A DNA stretch of 64,000 bases from Pseudolabrys sp. Root1462 (GTDB lineage Bacteria; Pseudomonadota; Alphaproteobacteria; Rhizobiales; Xanthobacteraceae): the NCBI RefSeq assembly GCF_001426945.1, contig NZ_LMFS01000003.1, forward strand, positions 157,108-221,107. Reading direction: 5' to 3'. The notes under the pieces are model-generated. The model saw only the letters and a list, made by a program, of their open reading frames with translations, was not told the DNA's origin and ran no database searches. This document shows positions 47,263 through 58,130 of this stretch, piece by piece. The first letter of the stretch is position 1; every line of letters starts with the position of its first letter. The translations under genes were made by a program, and so were the position numbers.

Positions 47263-49113
47263 ATGCCTCCTCAACAGAGCCTTCCCTTGCACGCATTGCA
47301 GACCGAGATTCTCGAAGCGCTCGTCACCGGGGAGCGCTTCGAAGATATCGCTCAGTTGCTGTGCCGTCGCGCCGAAGAACTCGCTCCCGGGGTCGTCTGC
47401 TCAATCGTCGCTGTCACGCCGGACGGCAAGCTCGCCACGGTGGCCGCGCCCAGCCTGCCGCAACATTATTCCGAAGCCATCACCGGCCTTTCGATCGGGC
47501 CGAATGTCGGCTCCTGCGGAACTGCGGCCTATCTGGGCGAGCCCGTCGAAGTCGATGACGTGTCGACCAATCCGCTGTGGGCTCCGTATAAAGACCTGAT
47601 CCTGCCGCTCGGCCTCATGGCGTGCTGGTCGAGCCCGATCAAGACGCGCGATGGCCGTGTCGCGGCGACCTTCGGCTTCTACTATCGCACCAAGCGCGGC
47701 CCGACCGAACTCGAGCGCGCGATCGTCAATACCTGCGTGCATCTGTTTTCGATCGCCATCGAGCACGACGAGGCGCAGCGCCGCAACCATGCGCTGGCCT
47801 ATTTCGATCAGCTCACCGGCCTGCCGAACCGGCGCAGCTTCGACGACACGATGTTCGAGCGCATCGTCGCCGACGATCCGGCGTTCGGCCTTCTGGTCGT
47901 CGATATCGACAATCTGAAGATCGCCAACGACACGATGGGTCACGTCGTCGGCGACGGGCTTATCCAGGAAGTCGCCGGCCGACTCGCCGGCGTGGTGCCG
48001 AACTCGGCCTACCGCCTCGGCGGCGACGAATTCGCGGTCCTGGCCGACGGATGCCGGTCGCACGACGACCTCGTCGCGGTCGCCGATACGCTCATGCGCG
48101 CGATGCGCGAGCCGTTCGATTGCGACGGCTACACCATCATCCCGCAGATCACGATGGGCGGCGTGGTTTACGGCGTCGACGGCAACAACGCCGACTTCCT
48201 GCGGCAGAACGCCGACTTCGCGCTGTATCACGCCAAGGAAATCAAGCGCGGCGGCTACGTCCCGTTCGAAAAGAACCTGCGCACTTCAATTGCGCTGCGC
48301 ATGTCGAAGATCCGCACCGTCGACCAGGCGCTCAACGACCACCGCGTGCTGCCCTATTATCAGCCCGTCATGGCGATCGACGGCCGCGCGATCGAGGGCT
48401 TCGAATCGCTGGCGCGCATTCGCCTCGAAGGCGGCGACATCATCTCGGCCGGCGAGGTGCAGGCGGCGTTGTCCGATCCGAGCATCGCGTTTCGGCTCAC
48501 CGACCAGATGCTCAAACAGATCGCTCGCGACATGCGCAGCTGGATCGATCGCGGCCTCGCGGTCAAGCACATCGGCATCAATCTCTCGACCGCCGACTTC
48601 TATCGCACCGATCTCGAGCATCGCCTCTCGGATGCCTTTGAATCGGTCGGCGTTCCGCTCAACCGTCTGGTTCTGGAGGTGACGGAGACCGTGTTCATGG
48701 ACGGCCCGGACGACAAGGTCGTCGGCGTGCTGGAGCGGCTGCGCAAGAAGGGCGTCGTCGTCGCGCTGGACGATTTCGGCACCGGCTATGCGTCGCTGAC
48801 CCACCTCGTCAGTTTTCCGGTCGACATCGTCAAGATCGACAGGTCATTCGTTCACCGGATGCTGGTCGAGCGCCCCAGCCGGCTGGTCGTGGAATTGCTG
48901 GTCGATCTGTCGCGCAAGCTGGACTTGCGGGTGGTCGCCGAAGGAATCGAGACGGAAGCGCAAGCCGCCTGGCTCATGGAGCTCGGTTGTCAGTATGGCC
49001 AGGGCTATTTCTTCGGCCGGCCGGCCGATGTCGCGGCGACCACGCGGCTCATACTCGGCGGCAGCAATGCTGCCGCCGCGACGAAAGCCGCACCGCAGAA
49101 ACGCTCGGCGTAG
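47263..49113 (+). CDS. GAF-GGDEF-EAL cyclic-di-GMP enzyme
   Basis: 616 residues, soluble. GAF domain about 12-165 (GPNVGSCGTAAYLGEPVEVD), GGDEF domain about 175-340 with intact GGDEF at 253-257, EAL domain about 350-600. The EAL signature reads FESLAR with E381, and later motifs INLSTADF, LEVTET, DDFGTGYASL, KIDRSFV and AEGIET are intact, so phosphodiesterase activity is expected. No RxxD inhibitory site precedes GGDEF. It can both make and degrade c-di-GMP; the GAF ligand sets the balance. It stands alone. Confidence 0.95.
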   Translation: MPPQQSLPLHALQTEILEALVTGERFEDIAQLLCRRAEELAPGVVCSIVAVTPDGKLATVAAPSLPQHYSEAITGLSIGPNVGSCGTAAYLGEPVEVDDVSTNPLWAPYKDLILPLGLMACWSSPIKTRDGRVAATFGFYYRTKRGPTELERAIVNTCVHLFSIAIEHDEAQRRNHALAYFDQLTGLPNRRSFDDTMFERIVADDPAFGLLVVDIDNLKIANDTMGHVVGDGLIQEVAGRLAGVVPNSAYRLGGDEFAVLADGCRSHDDLVAVADTLMRAMREPFDCDGYTIIPQITMGGVVYGVDGNNADFLRQNADFALYHAKEIKRGGYVPFEKNLRTSIALRMSKIRTVDQALNDHRVLPYYQPVMAIDGRAIEGFESLARIRLEGGDIISAGEVQAALSDPSIAFRLTDQMLKQIARDMRSWIDRGLAVKHIGINLSTADFYRTDLEHRLSDAFESVGVPLNRLVLEVTETVFMDGPDDKVVGVLERLRKKGVVVALDDFGTGYASLTHLVSFPVDIVKIDRSFVHRMLVERPSRLVVELLVDLSRKLDLRVVAEGIETEAQAAWLMELGCQYGQGYFFGRPADVAATTRLILGGSNAAAATKAAPQKRSA

Positions 49114-49130
49114 AGCGCTCCCGCCGGGCG

Positions 49131-50075
49131 TCAGCCGCGGCGCTTCTTCTCGATCACGTCCCACACCATCGCCGCGGCATCGGGGCCGCCGAGGTTCTTC
49201 ACCGCGCGGATGCCGGTCGGCGAGGTGACGTTGATTTCAGTGAGCATGTCGCCGATCACGTCGATGCCGACGAAAATCATGCCGCGGTTGACCAGCGTCG
49301 GCTTGAGGCGCGCGATAATCTCGCGTTCGCGCGGCGTCAGGTCGGTCGCCTTCGGCGAGCCGCCGCGCACCATGTTGGAGCGCAGGTCGTCCGGCGCCGG
49401 CACCCGATTGACCGCGCCGGCGAACTCGCCGTTGACCAGGAGGATGCGCTTGTCGCCGTCCTTCACCGCCGGCAGGAAGGCCTGCACCACCCAAGGTTCG
49501 CGGAACGTCGCGGCGAACATGTCGTAGAGCGATCCGAAATTGAGATCCTCGCGCGTGACGCGGAATACGCCGCCGCCGCCATGGCCGTACAGCGGCTTCA
49601 TGACGATGTCCTTGTGCTCGGTGCGGAATGCCTTGATCTCGGCAAGGTCACGCGTGATCAGCGTCGGCGGCATCAGATCGGGGAACGAGGTCACGAGGAT
49701 CTTCTCGGGCGCGTCGCGCACTTCGGCCGGGTCGTTCACCACCAGAGTCTTGGGGTGAATGCGCTCCAGCATATGGGTCGTTGTGATGTAGGAGAGGTCG
49801 AAGGGCGGGTCCTGCCGGAGCAGGATAACATCGAAGGTGTCGAGCGGCACGCGGGCGGGCTCGCCCAGGGTGAAGTGGTTGCCGTGCTCGTCGCGGACGG
49901 TCAGCGGCTCGACCCGCGCAAAGAGCCGGCCGTCGAGCTGGGCCATGCGGTCCGGCGTGTAATAGCTCAGCGCGTGGCCGCGGGCCTGGGCCTCCAGCAG
50001 CAGCGCGAAGGTCGAGTCCCCCTTGATATTGATCCGTTCGATCGGATCCATCTGCACGGCGATTTTCAGGCTCAT
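49131..50075 (-). CDS. gshB: glutathione synthetase
   Basis: 314 residues. It ligates gamma-glutamylcysteine and glycine with ATP. ATP-grasp features: [35 protein letters not shown] (glycine-rich loop), [22 protein letters not shown] (read in parts) and [21 protein letters not shown] with metal ligands E and N. N-terminal [22 protein letters not shown] is the family start. In Rhizobiales it is usually near yraN and rsmI; here a chemoreceptor gene lies between. Confidence 0.97.
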   Translation of the reverse strand: MSLKIAVQMDPIERINIKGDSTFALLLEAQARGHALSYYTPDRMAQLDGRLFARVEPLTVRDEHGNHFTLGEPARVPLDTFDVILLRQDPPFDLSYITTTHMLERIHPKTLVVNDPAEVRDAPEKILVTSFPDLMPPTLITRDLAEIKAFRTEHKDIVMKPLYGHGGGGVFRVTREDLNFGSLYDMFAATFREPWVVQAFLPAVKDGDKRILLVNGEFAGAVNRVPAPDDLRSNMVRGGSPKATDLTPREREIIARLKPTLVNRGMIFVGIDVIGDMLTEINVTSPTGIRAVKNLGGPDAAAMVWDVIEKKRRG

Positions 50076-50166
50076 GGGGGCTTTCCGAAGGTATCCTGCG
50101 AGGGGCCAAAAGTTAAGGAAAACAGATCGTTAACGTATTCCGGCGAGTATATGGAACCCGGGATTT

Positions 50167-51861
50167 ATGCCGCGCAGGATGGGGCCGCAAGTGACTCTGC
50201 CGAAGCTTTCGATCGCCGCCAAGCTCTATGCCATCTTCGCGCTCATGGCCATGACCGCACTGGCGCTGTCCGGATCGGCAGTCATCAACGCCCGCCACTA
50301 CGCGGTGCTGACCACGACCTATGAGTCGGCCAACACCGGGATGAAGAACATCGAGCGCATCAACGGCCTGATCTACGCCGTGGTGGCGGAATCGCGCGGA
50401 ACCTACCTGCCGAACGACCAGGCCAACCGTCGGCAATTCATCGACGGCCTCAACGGCTTTCTCGATCGTATCGAAGAGTTGATGGGCGACTGGAAAAAGA
50501 CTGTCCACACGGACGATGCGGCGCTGTTCGAGGCCTTCTCGAAGCGCGTCGCTTCCTTTGTCGCCTATCGCCGCGAACTCGCACGCATTGCCGCCGACAA
50601 AGGTGCCGACGCCGCGCGCACATGGGGCGAGGCCAGCCGCGGCGAACGCAAAGAGCTCAATGCCGACCTCAAGAGCCTGACCGATCAATACGCCAGGCGA
50701 GCCGACATCGCTTTCACCGAGATCAACGGCAATATCGACCAGGGCGTGCGCTGGCTTGCTATCTTTGCCGGGCTTGCGGCGCTGGCGACGACGGCGCTGC
50801 TGTTCATCGCGCGCGGCATCGTCAAACCGTTGACCGCGATAACGCGGGTCACGGAATCCGTGGCCGGCGGCTCGCAGGTGGCGTCGATCCCTTACAGCGG
50901 CCGCAAGGACGAAATCGGCGCCATGGCGCGCTCGATCGAAGTCTTCCATCGCGCCATGATGCATAACCGCGAGCTCAACCAGACCGTCGTCGAAGAGGCG
51001 GAGCAGCGTGCGGCGCGCCAGCGCGAGATCAGCGGCGAAATTGCACGCTTTTCGGCCGAGGTCGAAACAACCTTGTCGGAGCTCGGGCAGATCTCCGATC
51101 AGATGCTGGCCGCCTCGACAAAGCTTGCCGGAGCGGCTGACGTGGCATCAATGCAGACGACCCGCGCCGAGCAGGCGTCGTCCGAGGCCTCGGCTAATGT
51201 GCGCGACATCGCGTCAGCGGCCGATGAGCTGTCGGCCTCGGTCAATGAAATCGACCGCCAGGTCCTGCAGTCGAACGCGATCGCCTCGAAGGCGGTCAGC
51301 GAGGCCGGTCAGACCAATCGTGCGGTCAAGGAGCTTGGCGAGGCGGCAACCCGCATCGGCGACGTCGTCAAGCTGATCACCGACATCGCCGAGCAGACCA
51401 ACCTGCTGGCGCTCAATGCCACGATCGAGGCGGCGCGCGCGGGCGAAGCCGGCCGCGGCTTTGCCGTCGTCGCCGGCGAGGTCAAGGCACTGGCCGGCCA
51501 GACCAGCCGCGCGACCGAGGAAATCAGCGCGCAGATCGCCGGCATGCAGCGCGCGACCGCGACCTCGATCGAGGCCATCAACGCGATCGAACGCACGATC
51601 CGCGAAATCGGCAATATTTCCGGCGCCATTGCGGCCGCCGTCACCGAGCAGGGCGCGGCTACCAGCGAGATCGCCCGCAGCGTCGAGACCGCCGCGTTGC
51701 GCACCATCGACACGGCCAAGGAAGTCGGCCTCGTCGGCAACGCCACCGCCGATACCCGCACGAGCGCCAACACGGTGAAAAGCGTCGCCGACGATCTCGG
51801 GCACGTCGCCTCGCGCATTCGCGGGCAGGTCGATCAGTTCTTCGAACGGCTGAGCGCGTAG
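50167..51861 (+). CDS. methyl-accepting chemotaxis protein
   Basis: 564 residues. TM1 at about 17-37 and TM2 at about 193-215 enclose a helical periplasmic domain of about 150 residues ([20 protein letters not shown]). HAMP follows ([19 protein letters not shown]), then a linker of about 60 residues rich in Arg/Glu and a signalling domain with tip [20 protein letters not shown] and [20 protein letters not shown]. The layout is that of alphaproteobacterial receptors with a four-helix-bundle sensor. No CheR-docking tail. It diverges from gshB. Confidence 0.93.
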   Translation: MPRRMGPQVTLPKLSIAAKLYAIFALMAMTALALSGSAVINARHYAVLTTTYESANTGMKNIERINGLIYAVVAESRGTYLPNDQANRRQFIDGLNGFLDRIEELMGDWKKTVHTDDAALFEAFSKRVASFVAYRRELARIAADKGADAARTWGEASRGERKELNADLKSLTDQYARRADIAFTEINGNIDQGVRWLAIFAGLAALATTALLFIARGIVKPLTAITRVTESVAGGSQVASIPYSGRKDEIGAMARSIEVFHRAMMHNRELNQTVVEEAEQRAARQREISGEIARFSAEVETTLSELGQISDQMLAASTKLAGAADVASMQTTRAEQASSEASANVRDIASAADELSASVNEIDRQVLQSNAIASKAVSEAGQTNRAVKELGEAATRIGDVVKLITDIAEQTNLLALNATIEAARAGEAGRGFAVVAGEVKALAGQTSRATEEISAQIAGMQRATATSIEAINAIERTIREIGNISGAIAAAVTEQGAATSEIARSVETAALRTIDTAKEVGLVGNATADTRTSANTVKSVADDLGHVASRIRGQVDQFFERLSA

Positions 51862-51873
51862 ACGGTCCAAGCG

Positions 51874-52317
51874 CTACGTTTCAAACGCAGCCTGGATATG
51901 CTGCGGCAGCTTGCCCGGCGCAATCAGGATAGCGTCGAAGCGCAAATCCTTGAACGTCACATGCGGGTGTTGCGCGAGCCAGATCTCGGCCGCGGCAGCG
52001 ATGCGGCCGCGCTGTCGCGGGGTCACCGATTCCGCCGCGTCATCGAGCGATGCGCGCGCCTTGACTTCGATGAACGCGATCGTGTGCCACCGTCCGGCGA
52101 CGATATCGATCTCGCCCGCCGCGCAGCGGAAACGCCGCGACAGGATGCGATAGCCTTTGCCGATCAGCCAGGCGGCGGCGAGGCTTTCCGCCGAGATGCC
52201 ACGGTTGAATGCGGCCTGACGTTCGGGGTCGGCTTCCGGCTTCGCCGCCTTGGCGCGCAAGCCGGGAACGCGCGGATGGCGCGGAAGCGGCGGCAGCGGG
52301 CGATCTTCCTTCGCCAT
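51874..52317 (-). CDS. YraN/UPF0102 family nuclease-fold protein
   Basis: 147 residues. The core shows the Holliday-junction-resolvase-like PD-(D/E)xK fold: [35 protein letters not shown] (D), IAFIEVKAR (E, K). Function is unproven; nucleic-acid binding is likely. The start ATG follows the rsmI stop by two bases, so the pair is coupled, a conserved arrangement. Confidence 0.92.
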   Translation of the reverse strand: MAKEDRPLPPLPRHPRVPGLRAKAAKPEADPERQAAFNRGISAESLAAAWLIGKGYRILSRRFRCAAGEIDIVAGRWHTIAFIEVKARASLDDAAESVTPRQRGRIAAAAEIWLAQHPHVTFKDLRFDAILIAPGKLPQHIQAAFET

Positions 52318-52319
52318 GA

Positions 52320-53222
52320 TCAATCCTCGGCGCCGTTTCTGGCGAGTTCGAGCGCGCGCTGATAGACCTCGCGGCGCGCCCGGCCGGTCGCCGAGGCGAC
52401 TTCGCTGACGGCATCCTTCACGGATGTGCGTGTGAGCGCGTCGCGCAACATCGCATCGATATCGGCATCGGCGGTTTCCTCTTCCGCCGGCGGCGCGATG
52501 ACGATCACGATCTCGCCGCGCGTTTCTGCGCCTTCGGCATAGTCGTGCGCCAGCGTTGCAAGATCGCCGCGGCGAATCTCCTCGTGCAGTTTTGTGAGTT
52601 CGCGGCAGAGCGAGGCCTGCCGCGGCCCCAGACCCGCAGCAAGATCGGCCAGTGAAGCCTCGACGCGCGGTCCGGTTTCGAACAGCACGAGCGTCGCCGG
52701 AATAATCGCAAGCTCGGCGATGCGCTTCTGCCGTGCTGCCTGCTTCGGCGGCAGGAAGCCCTCGAAGAAAAAGCGGTCGGTCGGCAGACCCGCGAGCGAC
52801 AACGCCGTCAGCACCGACGACGCACCGGGCACCGCTGTAACATTGTGACCCGCCTCGACCACGGCGCGCACCAGCCGGTAACCGGGGTCCGACACCAGAG
52901 GCGTCCCGGCGTCCGACACCAGCGCCACCGCCTGGCCCGCGGCGAGCCGCGACAGGATCTTCGGCAAGGCCTCGTCCGAATTGTGTTCGTGATACGCCGT
53001 GAGTGGCGCGGCGATGCCATAGCGCTCGGTCAGCTTGCGGGTGACCCGGGTGTCTTCGCAGGCGATGACGTCGGCCGCTGCCAGCGTCGCCAGAGCCCGC
53101 AGGCTGATATCCGCGAGATTGCCGATCGGCGTCGCCACCAGATAGAGCCCTGGCGCGAGCGCGGGGGCGTCGATCATGGTGCCCATCGGGGCGTAGTGGC
53201 GCGCGGCTTTTCGTTCGTCCAT
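52320..53222 (-). CDS. rsmI: 16S rRNA (cytidine1402-2'-O)-methyltransferase RsmI
   Basis: 300 residues from MDERKAAR. RsmI adds the 2'-O-methyl group to C1402 in the ribosomal P site. Tetrapyrrole-methylase fold: [53 protein letters not shown] (SAM site) and [16 protein letters not shown]. The C-terminal extension is Ala/Arg-rich. An in-frame TTG or ATG further upstream could add nine residues. Divergent from the LpoA-like gene, as in many proteobacteria. Confidence 0.96.
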   Translation of the reverse strand: MDERKAARHYAPMGTMIDAPALAPGLYLVATPIGNLADISLRALATLAAADVIACEDTRVTRKLTERYGIAAPLTAYHEHNSDEALPKILSRLAAGQAVALVSDAGTPLVSDPGYRLVRAVVEAGHNVTAVPGASSVLTALSLAGLPTDRFFFEGFLPPKQAARQKRIAELAIIPATLVLFETGPRVEASLADLAAGLGPRQASLCRELTKLHEEIRRGDLATLAHDYAEGAETRGEIVIVIAPPAEEETADADIDAMLRDALTRTSVKDAVSEVASATGRARREVYQRALELARNGAED

Positions 53223-53435
53223 GCCCGGCACTTTAGCCCGTCGGCGCACCGGTGCGTGGTTTTGTGCGGCTTTTTGCGCAGCACGAATGAGTCGCCCGCT
53301 TGGTATCGTGGCAGGGCAGGCGGCAAAAGGCTCGAATTCCTCTATCTTTTCATTGCCTTAACTTTTGCGGGACAAAATGGCGTTTAGCCATTAGGACTGA
53401 CAGGGGGGTCGGTCTGGGACGAGGGAACGGGGTTA

Positions 53436-54638
53436 TTGCGAATTCGATCTGACAGGCAGGGCATCACCCGCCGCCGTCTCGTAATTGTGGGCGGCTTTGC
53501 CGCGGCATCGCTGGCGCTTGCCGGATGCACCGGAGGCGCGCTCGATCGCCTCGACAGCCCGCAGCCGCAGCCACAGCAGCCGGCCGGTGAGCCTGCCCAG
53601 CCGTCGCAGATCGGCAGCGGGCAGATTCGCGTCGGCCTGATCCTCCCGTTGTCAGCGCAGGGCAATGCCGGTGTCGCGGCGTTGTCGATGAAGAACGCGG
53701 CCGAAATGGCCCTCGCCGAATTCAAAGAACCGAACATCCAACTGCTGGTTAAAGACGATGGCGGCTCGCCGCAGGGCGCGCAGGCCGCGGCGCAGCAGGC
53801 ACTCGCCGAAGGCGCCGAGATTATCATCGGACCGCTGTTCGCGCAGTCGGTGAGCGCGGTCGGTGCCGTGGCGCGCGGGCGCAACATTCCGGTCATCGCA
53901 TTCTCGACCGATGCCAGCGTGGCGACGCGCGGCGTTTATCTGCTCAGCTTCCTGCCTGAATCGGACGTGAGGCGCATCGTCGATTTTGCGGTGTCGCGCG
54001 GCAAGCGGTCGTTCGCTGCGCTGTTGCCGGACAATGCCTACGGCACGGTGATTGAAGCTGCGTTCCAGCAGGAAGTGGCGCGCCGTGGCGGCCGCGTTGT
54101 GGCTCTCGAGAAGTATCCGCTTGATCCGGCGCGGATGGGCGAGGCGGTACGCCGCGTGGCGCAAGCGGCAAGCCGTGCCGACGCGTTGTTTATTCCGGAT
54201 GGCGCCGACGCCGTGCCGCAGGTGGTCGCGCAGCTCGAGACCAATCGCGTTAACCTGAAACGGCTGCAATTGCTGGGCACCGGGCTGTGGGACGATCCGC
54301 GGATCTTCAGCAATGCCTCGCTCGCCGGCGGCTGGTACGCCGCGCCTGACGCGGCGGGCTTCCGCAGTTTCGCTCAGCGCTATCGCGGCCGTTACGGACA
54401 GGAGCCGGTGCGCACCGCGACGCTGTCTTACGATGCGGTGGCGCTGGTCGCCGCGTTGGTGAAGACGCAGGGCACGCAGCGCTTCAATGAGCAGATCCTC
54501 ACGACGTCGTCGGGTTTTGCCGGCATCGACGGTGTATTCCGCTTCATGCCCGATGGCACCAACGAGCGCGGCCTTGCCGTGCTTCGCGTGGCGCCTGGCG
54601 GCGGCCAGGTGGTGAGCCCGGCGCCGAAAGCGTTCTAG
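53436..54638 (+). CDS. LpoA-like lipoprotein, penicillin-binding protein activator family
   Basis: 400 residues with a TTG start (53436) after GGGAACGGGG; no ATG start fits. An Arg-rich N-terminus (TRRRLVIVGGFAAASLALAGC) ends in the lipobox LAGC, so it is lipidated at about C31. After a Pro/Gln-rich linker comes a type I periplasmic-binding-like fold (GLILPLSAQGNAGVAALSMKNAAEMAL in parts; IIIGPLFAQSV; IAFSTDASVA; FAALLPDNAYGTV). In gammaproteobacteria the matching C-terminal domain of LpoA activates PBP1A; here only that domain is present. Activity on a PBP is inferred. It is tail to tail with hemW, with adjoining stops. Confidence 0.88.
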   Translation: MRIRSDRQGITRRRLVIVGGFAAASLALAGCTGGALDRLDSPQPQPQQPAGEPAQPSQIGSGQIRVGLILPLSAQGNAGVAALSMKNAAEMALAEFKEPNIQLLVKDDGGSPQGAQAAAQQALAEGAEIIIGPLFAQSVSAVGAVARGRNIPVIAFSTDASVATRGVYLLSFLPESDVRRIVDFAVSRGKRSFAALLPDNAYGTVIEAAFQQEVARRGGRVVALEKYPLDPARMGEAVRRVAQAASRADALFIPDGADAVPQVVAQLETNRVNLKRLQLLGTGLWDDPRIFSNASLAGGWYAAPDAAGFRSFAQRYRGRYGQEPVRTATLSYDAVALVAALVKTQGTQRFNEQILTTSSGFAGIDGVFRFMPDGTNERGLAVLRVAPGGGQVVSPAPKAF

Positions 54639-55808
54639 TTAAGCCGCCAGATCAGCCACCACCGCGTCGAGCAGCGGGAAGCCGGATGGCGTCACGCGCA
54701 GGCGGCCATTGTCCATGGTCTCGACCGCGCCGCCATCCATCAGGAATGCCAGCCGGCGCGGATCGAGTGAGCGGCCGGACAAGGCGGTGAAGCGTTTGGG
54801 GTCGATGCCTTCGGTGAGACGCAGCCCCATCAGCAGGAATTCATCGGCGACTTCGCCGGGCTGCAAGGCTTCATCGACGGTGAGTCCGATGCCGTTGGTG
54901 TCGATCAGATCGAGCCAGGCTTCCGGTTTGCGCTCGGTCTCGGTGGCGTAGCGGCGGCCGTCGACATTCAAGCGGCCATGTGCGCCGGGACCGATGCCGG
55001 CATATTCGTGACCGCGCCAATAGACGAGATTGTGCCGGCACTCGGCGCCGGGGCGGGCGTGATTGGAAACTTCGTAAGCCGGCAGGCCGGCATCGGCGCA
55101 GACCTGCTGCGTCAGATCGTAGAGATCGCGGGCAAGACCTTCCGCCGGTATCACCAGTTTGCCTGCCTTGTGCAGGCCGAAGAACGGCGTGCCCGGCTCA
55201 ATGGTCAGCTGATAGAGCGACAGATGCTCGGCAGCTTCGGCAATGGCTCGATTGAGTTCGAGCGCCCAGCCCTCGATCGTCTGCCGCGGCCGCGCGTAGA
55301 TGAGATCGAACGAGTAGCGATCGAAGATCGAGCGCGCCACAGCGATGGCGGCGAGCGCTTCGTCGGCGCTGTGCAGGCGGCCGAGTTCTTTCAGCGACTG
55401 ATCGTCGAGCGCCTGCACGCCGAGTGACACGCGATTGACGCCGGCGGCGCGATAGCCGCGGAACCGCGTCGCCTCGACGCTGGTCGGATTGGCTTCGAGC
55501 GAAATCTCCGCGCTGCCGGCGAGCGTCCAGTTCTTGCCGATGGCGTTGATGATGCCTTCGACGGTGGACGGCTGCATCAGCGACGGTGTGCCGCCGCCGA
55601 AGAAAACCGACGACACCGTGCGCGTGCCGATGCGCGCCGCGGTGGCCGCGATCTCGCTTTCGATGGCGCGCAGATAGCGCGTCTCGTCATAGCCGCCGTG
55701 GCGGACATGGCTGTTGAAGTCGCAGTACGGGCACTTCGACAGGCAGAACGGCCAGTGGACGTAAACGGCGAAGTCTTGATGAGGCGCGATGGTATTGGTT
55801 AACGACAT
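54639..55808 (-). CDS. hemW: radical SAM protein HemW (heme chaperone; formerly HemN-like)
   Basis: 389 residues. The radical SAM cluster motif is CLSKCPYC with C22, C26 and C29 and the following DFNSH; SSVFFGGGTPSLM and LSLYQLTIEPGTPF are HemW motifs. True HemN has an extra N-terminal part with further conserved residues; this is the shorter form, now regarded as a heme chaperone. The ATG at 55808 is preferred over a TTG seven codons upstream. It is the distal gene of rph-rdgB-hemW. Confidence 0.93.
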   Translation of the reverse strand: MSLTNTIAPHQDFAVYVHWPFCLSKCPYCDFNSHVRHGGYDETRYLRAIESEIAATAARIGTRTVSSVFFGGGTPSLMQPSTVEGIINAIGKNWTLAGSAEISLEANPTSVEATRFRGYRAAGVNRVSLGVQALDDQSLKELGRLHSADEALAAIAVARSIFDRYSFDLIYARPRQTIEGWALELNRAIAEAAEHLSLYQLTIEPGTPFFGLHKAGKLVIPAEGLARDLYDLTQQVCADAGLPAYEVSNHARPGAECRHNLVYWRGHEYAGIGPGAHGRLNVDGRRYATETERKPEAWLDLIDTNGIGLTVDEALQPGEVADEFLLMGLRLTEGIDPKRFTALSGRSLDPRRLAFLMDGGAVETMDNGRLRVTPSGFPLLDAVVADLAA

Positions 55809-55891
55809 CTTAAGACTATAGGCGCGCAACGCGGTTCCCGCCAGTAAAGACGTATCTTCGCTGCGGACAAGTATTTAAAATTGTAACGAAT

Positions 55892-56527
55892 TCACGCGCG
55901 CAGGCACGCCTTCGCCAGCATCACGAAAGCCCGTGCGCGATGCGACAAACCCATGCCCTTGGGCGGCAATCCGTGTTTTTCGTCCGCCGTCATCTCGCCG
56001 AAGGTGCGTTCATGACCGTCGGGCAGGAATAGGGGATCATAACCAAACCCCGCCGTCCCCTTCGGCGGCCAGACGATGACGCCGTCGACGCGGCCTTCGA
56101 ATTCTTCCGTGTGGCCGTCTGGCCAGGCGAGACAAAGCGCGGCAATGAAATGCGCGCGGCGTTGTTCCGGCGCAGTCGCGCCCTTCTCGACGAGCAGCGT
56201 CTGAATCTGATTCATCGCGCCGCGGAAATCCTTGTCGGGACCAGCCCAGCGCGCCGAGTAGATGCCGGGATCGCCCCCGAGTGCATCGACGCAGAGACCG
56301 GAGTCGTCGGCGAAGGCCGCTTGGCCGGTCGCCTTAGCCGCCGCCATGGCCTTGATGCGTGCATTGGCGGCGAAGGTCGTGCCGGTCTCTTCCGGCTCCG
56401 GGAGATTGAGTTCGGCGGCCGATGTCGCGGCGATCCCATGCGGCGCGAGCAGGTCGCGCATCTCGGCGAGTTTGCCGGGGTTGTGCGTGGCGATAACAAC
56501 CGATCCGGAAAGCTGACGTTCGGTCAT
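55892..56527 (-). CDS. rdgB: dITP/XTP pyrophosphatase RdgB
   Basis: 211 residues. It removes inosine, xanthosine and related triphosphates from the pool. The substrate motif near the start is [17 protein letters not shown]; then [24 protein letters not shown] and [12 protein letters not shown] complete the HAM1 signature. It starts three bases after the rph stop, so the two are coupled. Confidence 0.97.
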   Translation of the reverse strand: MTERQLSGSVVIATHNPGKLAEMRDLLAPHGIAATSAAELNLPEPEETGTTFAANARIKAMAAAKATGQAAFADDSGLCVDALGGDPGIYSARWAGPDKDFRGAMNQIQTLLVEKGATAPEQRRAHFIAALCLAWPDGHTEEFEGRVDGVIVWPPKGTAGFGYDPLFLPDGHERTFGEMTADEKHGLPPKGMGLSHRARAFVMLAKACLRA

Positions 56528-56530
56528 GAA

Positions 56531-57250
56531 CTAGCCGACGGCCATCTTCTGCAGTTCGATGAGCTTGCCGGTGCCCTTGCGGGCCAGGGCGAGGAGCGCG
56601 AGCAACTGCTCTTCGCTGAACGGTTCCTTCTCCGCGGTGCCCTGCACCTCGATGATGTTGCCGGTGCCGGTCATGACGAAATTGGCGTCGGTATCGGCTT
56701 CCGAATCCTCGGCGTAATCGAGGTCGAGCACGGCGGTGCCGCGGAACACGCCACACGACACCGCGGCGACGTGATCGCGCAGCACCTTGGCGTCGCCCTT
56801 GAACATGTCGCGCGTCTTCATCCAGGCGATGCAGTCGGCCAGCGCCACCCAGGCGCCGGTGATCGACGCGGTGCGGGTGCCGCCATCGGCCTGGATCACG
56901 TCGCAATCGATGGTGATCTGACGCTCGCCGAGCGCCTGAAGATCGACGATGGTGCGCACCGAGCGGCCGATCAGGCGCTGGATTTCCACGGTGCGGCCGC
57001 CCTGTTTGCCTGACGCGGCTTCGCGGCGGGTGCGGCTATGGGTGGCGCGCGGCAGCATGCCGTATTCGGCGGTCACCCAACCCTTGCCCTGACCCTTGAG
57101 CCACGGCGGCAGACGCTCCTCGAGGCTGGCGGTCACCAGCACGTGGGTTTCGCCGAATTTCACGAAGCAGGAACCCTCGGCGTATTTGACGACGCTTCGT
57201 TCCAGCGACACGGCGCGCATTTCATCCGGCTGGCGCTGGCTGGGTCGCAT
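56531..57250 (-). CDS. rph: ribonuclease PH
   Basis: 239 residues. It is a phosphorolytic 3'-5' exonuclease that trims tRNA 3' ends. [18 protein letters not shown] is the family N-terminus; [29 protein letters not shown] (read in parts) and [22 protein letters not shown] are RNase PH blocks with the arginines and aspartates of the active site. In relatives it is directly divergent from hrcA; here 4.3 kb of copper genes intervene. Confidence 0.97.
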   Translation of the reverse strand: MRPSQRQPDEMRAVSLERSVVKYAEGSCFVKFGETHVLVTASLEERLPPWLKGQGKGWVTAEYGMLPRATHSRTRREAASGKQGGRTVEIQRLIGRSVRTIVDLQALGERQITIDCDVIQADGGTRTASITGAWVALADCIAWMKTRDMFKGDAKVLRDHVAAVSCGVFRGTAVLDLDYAEDSEADTDANFVMTGTGNIIEVQGTAEKEPFSEEQLLALLALARKGTGKLIELQKMAVG

Positions 57251-57331
57251 GGATCGAAACTCCTCAATAATCCGACAAAATCGTCGCCGCCGAGCCTTGT
57301 AAGTGTGCCCGGCGGCGACGGCAAGCCCGGA

Positions 57332-57634
57332 TTATTTGGCCTTTTCGATCGCCGTGACGATGAACTGGCCGTTGACGTTGTCGGCGTCGAACTTGATCTT
57401 GTCGCCGGCCTTCACCTTGTCGAGCAGGCTCTTGTCCTTAGCGGTGAAGACCATGGTCATGCCTTCGTCCATATCGAACTTTTTGATCGGCCCGTGCTTG
57501 ATGGTGATCTTGCTCGCCGCGGTATCGACCTTGGTCACCGTGCCGTCGATCAGCGCGGTTTGCGCCCAGCTCGACGTGGCGAGAACCACGCTGACGAGAG
57601 CGGCGATGGCGGCGTTCTGAAAATGCTGTCTCAT
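57332..57634 (-). CDS. CusF-like periplasmic copper-binding protein
   Basis: 100 residues. A signal peptide ends in SWAQ at about 25. The mature OB-fold part has GTVTKVDTAASKITIKHGPIKKFDM and MTMVFTAKD; the His and the two Met are the Cu(I)-ligand positions of CusF, although the aromatic ligand Trp is not evident. It would hand copper to an efflux system or the oxidase. Last gene of the copper cluster, 22 bases after the cupredoxin gene. Confidence 0.87.
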   Translation of the reverse strand: MRQHFQNAAIAALVSVVLATSSWAQTALIDGTVTKVDTAASKITIKHGPIKKFDMDEGMTMVFTAKDKSLLDKVKAGDKIKFDADNVNGQFIVTAIEKAK

Positions 57635-57656
57635 GTCTGTTACCTTCCGTTGTGAA

Positions 57657-58109
57657 TTACTTGACGCTGGCGGTGCCGTGCATGCCGGCTTCGTAGTGAC
57701 CGGGAATCAGGCAGGCGAATTCGAACGTGCCGGTCTTGTCGAACCGCCACAGGATTTCCGCGCTCTTGCCGGGCTCGATGCTTTTGGCGTTCGGATCGTC
57801 GTGCTCCATGTCCGGAAATTTCATCATCAATGCGCCGTGCTTCTTGTTGTCCTGCATGGTGGCGAGCGTGAACTCGTGCTTCAGCGCGCCCTGGTTCTGA
57901 AGGACGAAGCGCACCTGCTCGCCGCGCTTCACCTCGATGCGATTGGGCACGTAGCGCATGCCGTCGGCATCGTCCTGAATAATGACGGTGACGGTGCGCG
58001 CCGGCTTCTTCGGGTCACCCGGCTTGCCCGCCGAATATTCTCCGTCATGGGCATGCGCGGCGGCGAGGCCGGCCATGAGCGCGACTGCGGCGAGGGATAT
58101 CAGTTTCAT
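57657..58109 (-). CDS. cupredoxin-domain periplasmic copper protein
   Basis: 150 residues with a signal peptide ending near AAAHA (about 20). The blue-copper fold is shown by IEVKRGEQVRFVLQNQG, the first histidine in KHEF, and the ligand loop ACLIPGHYEAGM, giving Cys, His and Met ligands. It resembles CopI-type proteins linked to copper tolerance. It starts 21 bases after the oxidase stop. Confidence 0.9.
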   Translation of the reverse strand: MKLISLAAVALMAGLAAAHAHDGEYSAGKPGDPKKPARTVTVIIQDDADGMRYVPNRIEVKRGEQVRFVLQNQGALKHEFTLATMQDNKKHGALMMKFPDMEHDDPNAKSIEPGKSAEILWRFDKTGTFEFACLIPGHYEAGMHGTASVK

Positions 58110-58130
58110 CTGCAGTTCTCCTTCGATTGA

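Noticed and set aside
47263-49113. EAL domain as degenerate because the motif reads ESL
   Set aside because: The glutamate is kept and all later catalytic motifs are intact; ESL is a tolerated variant.
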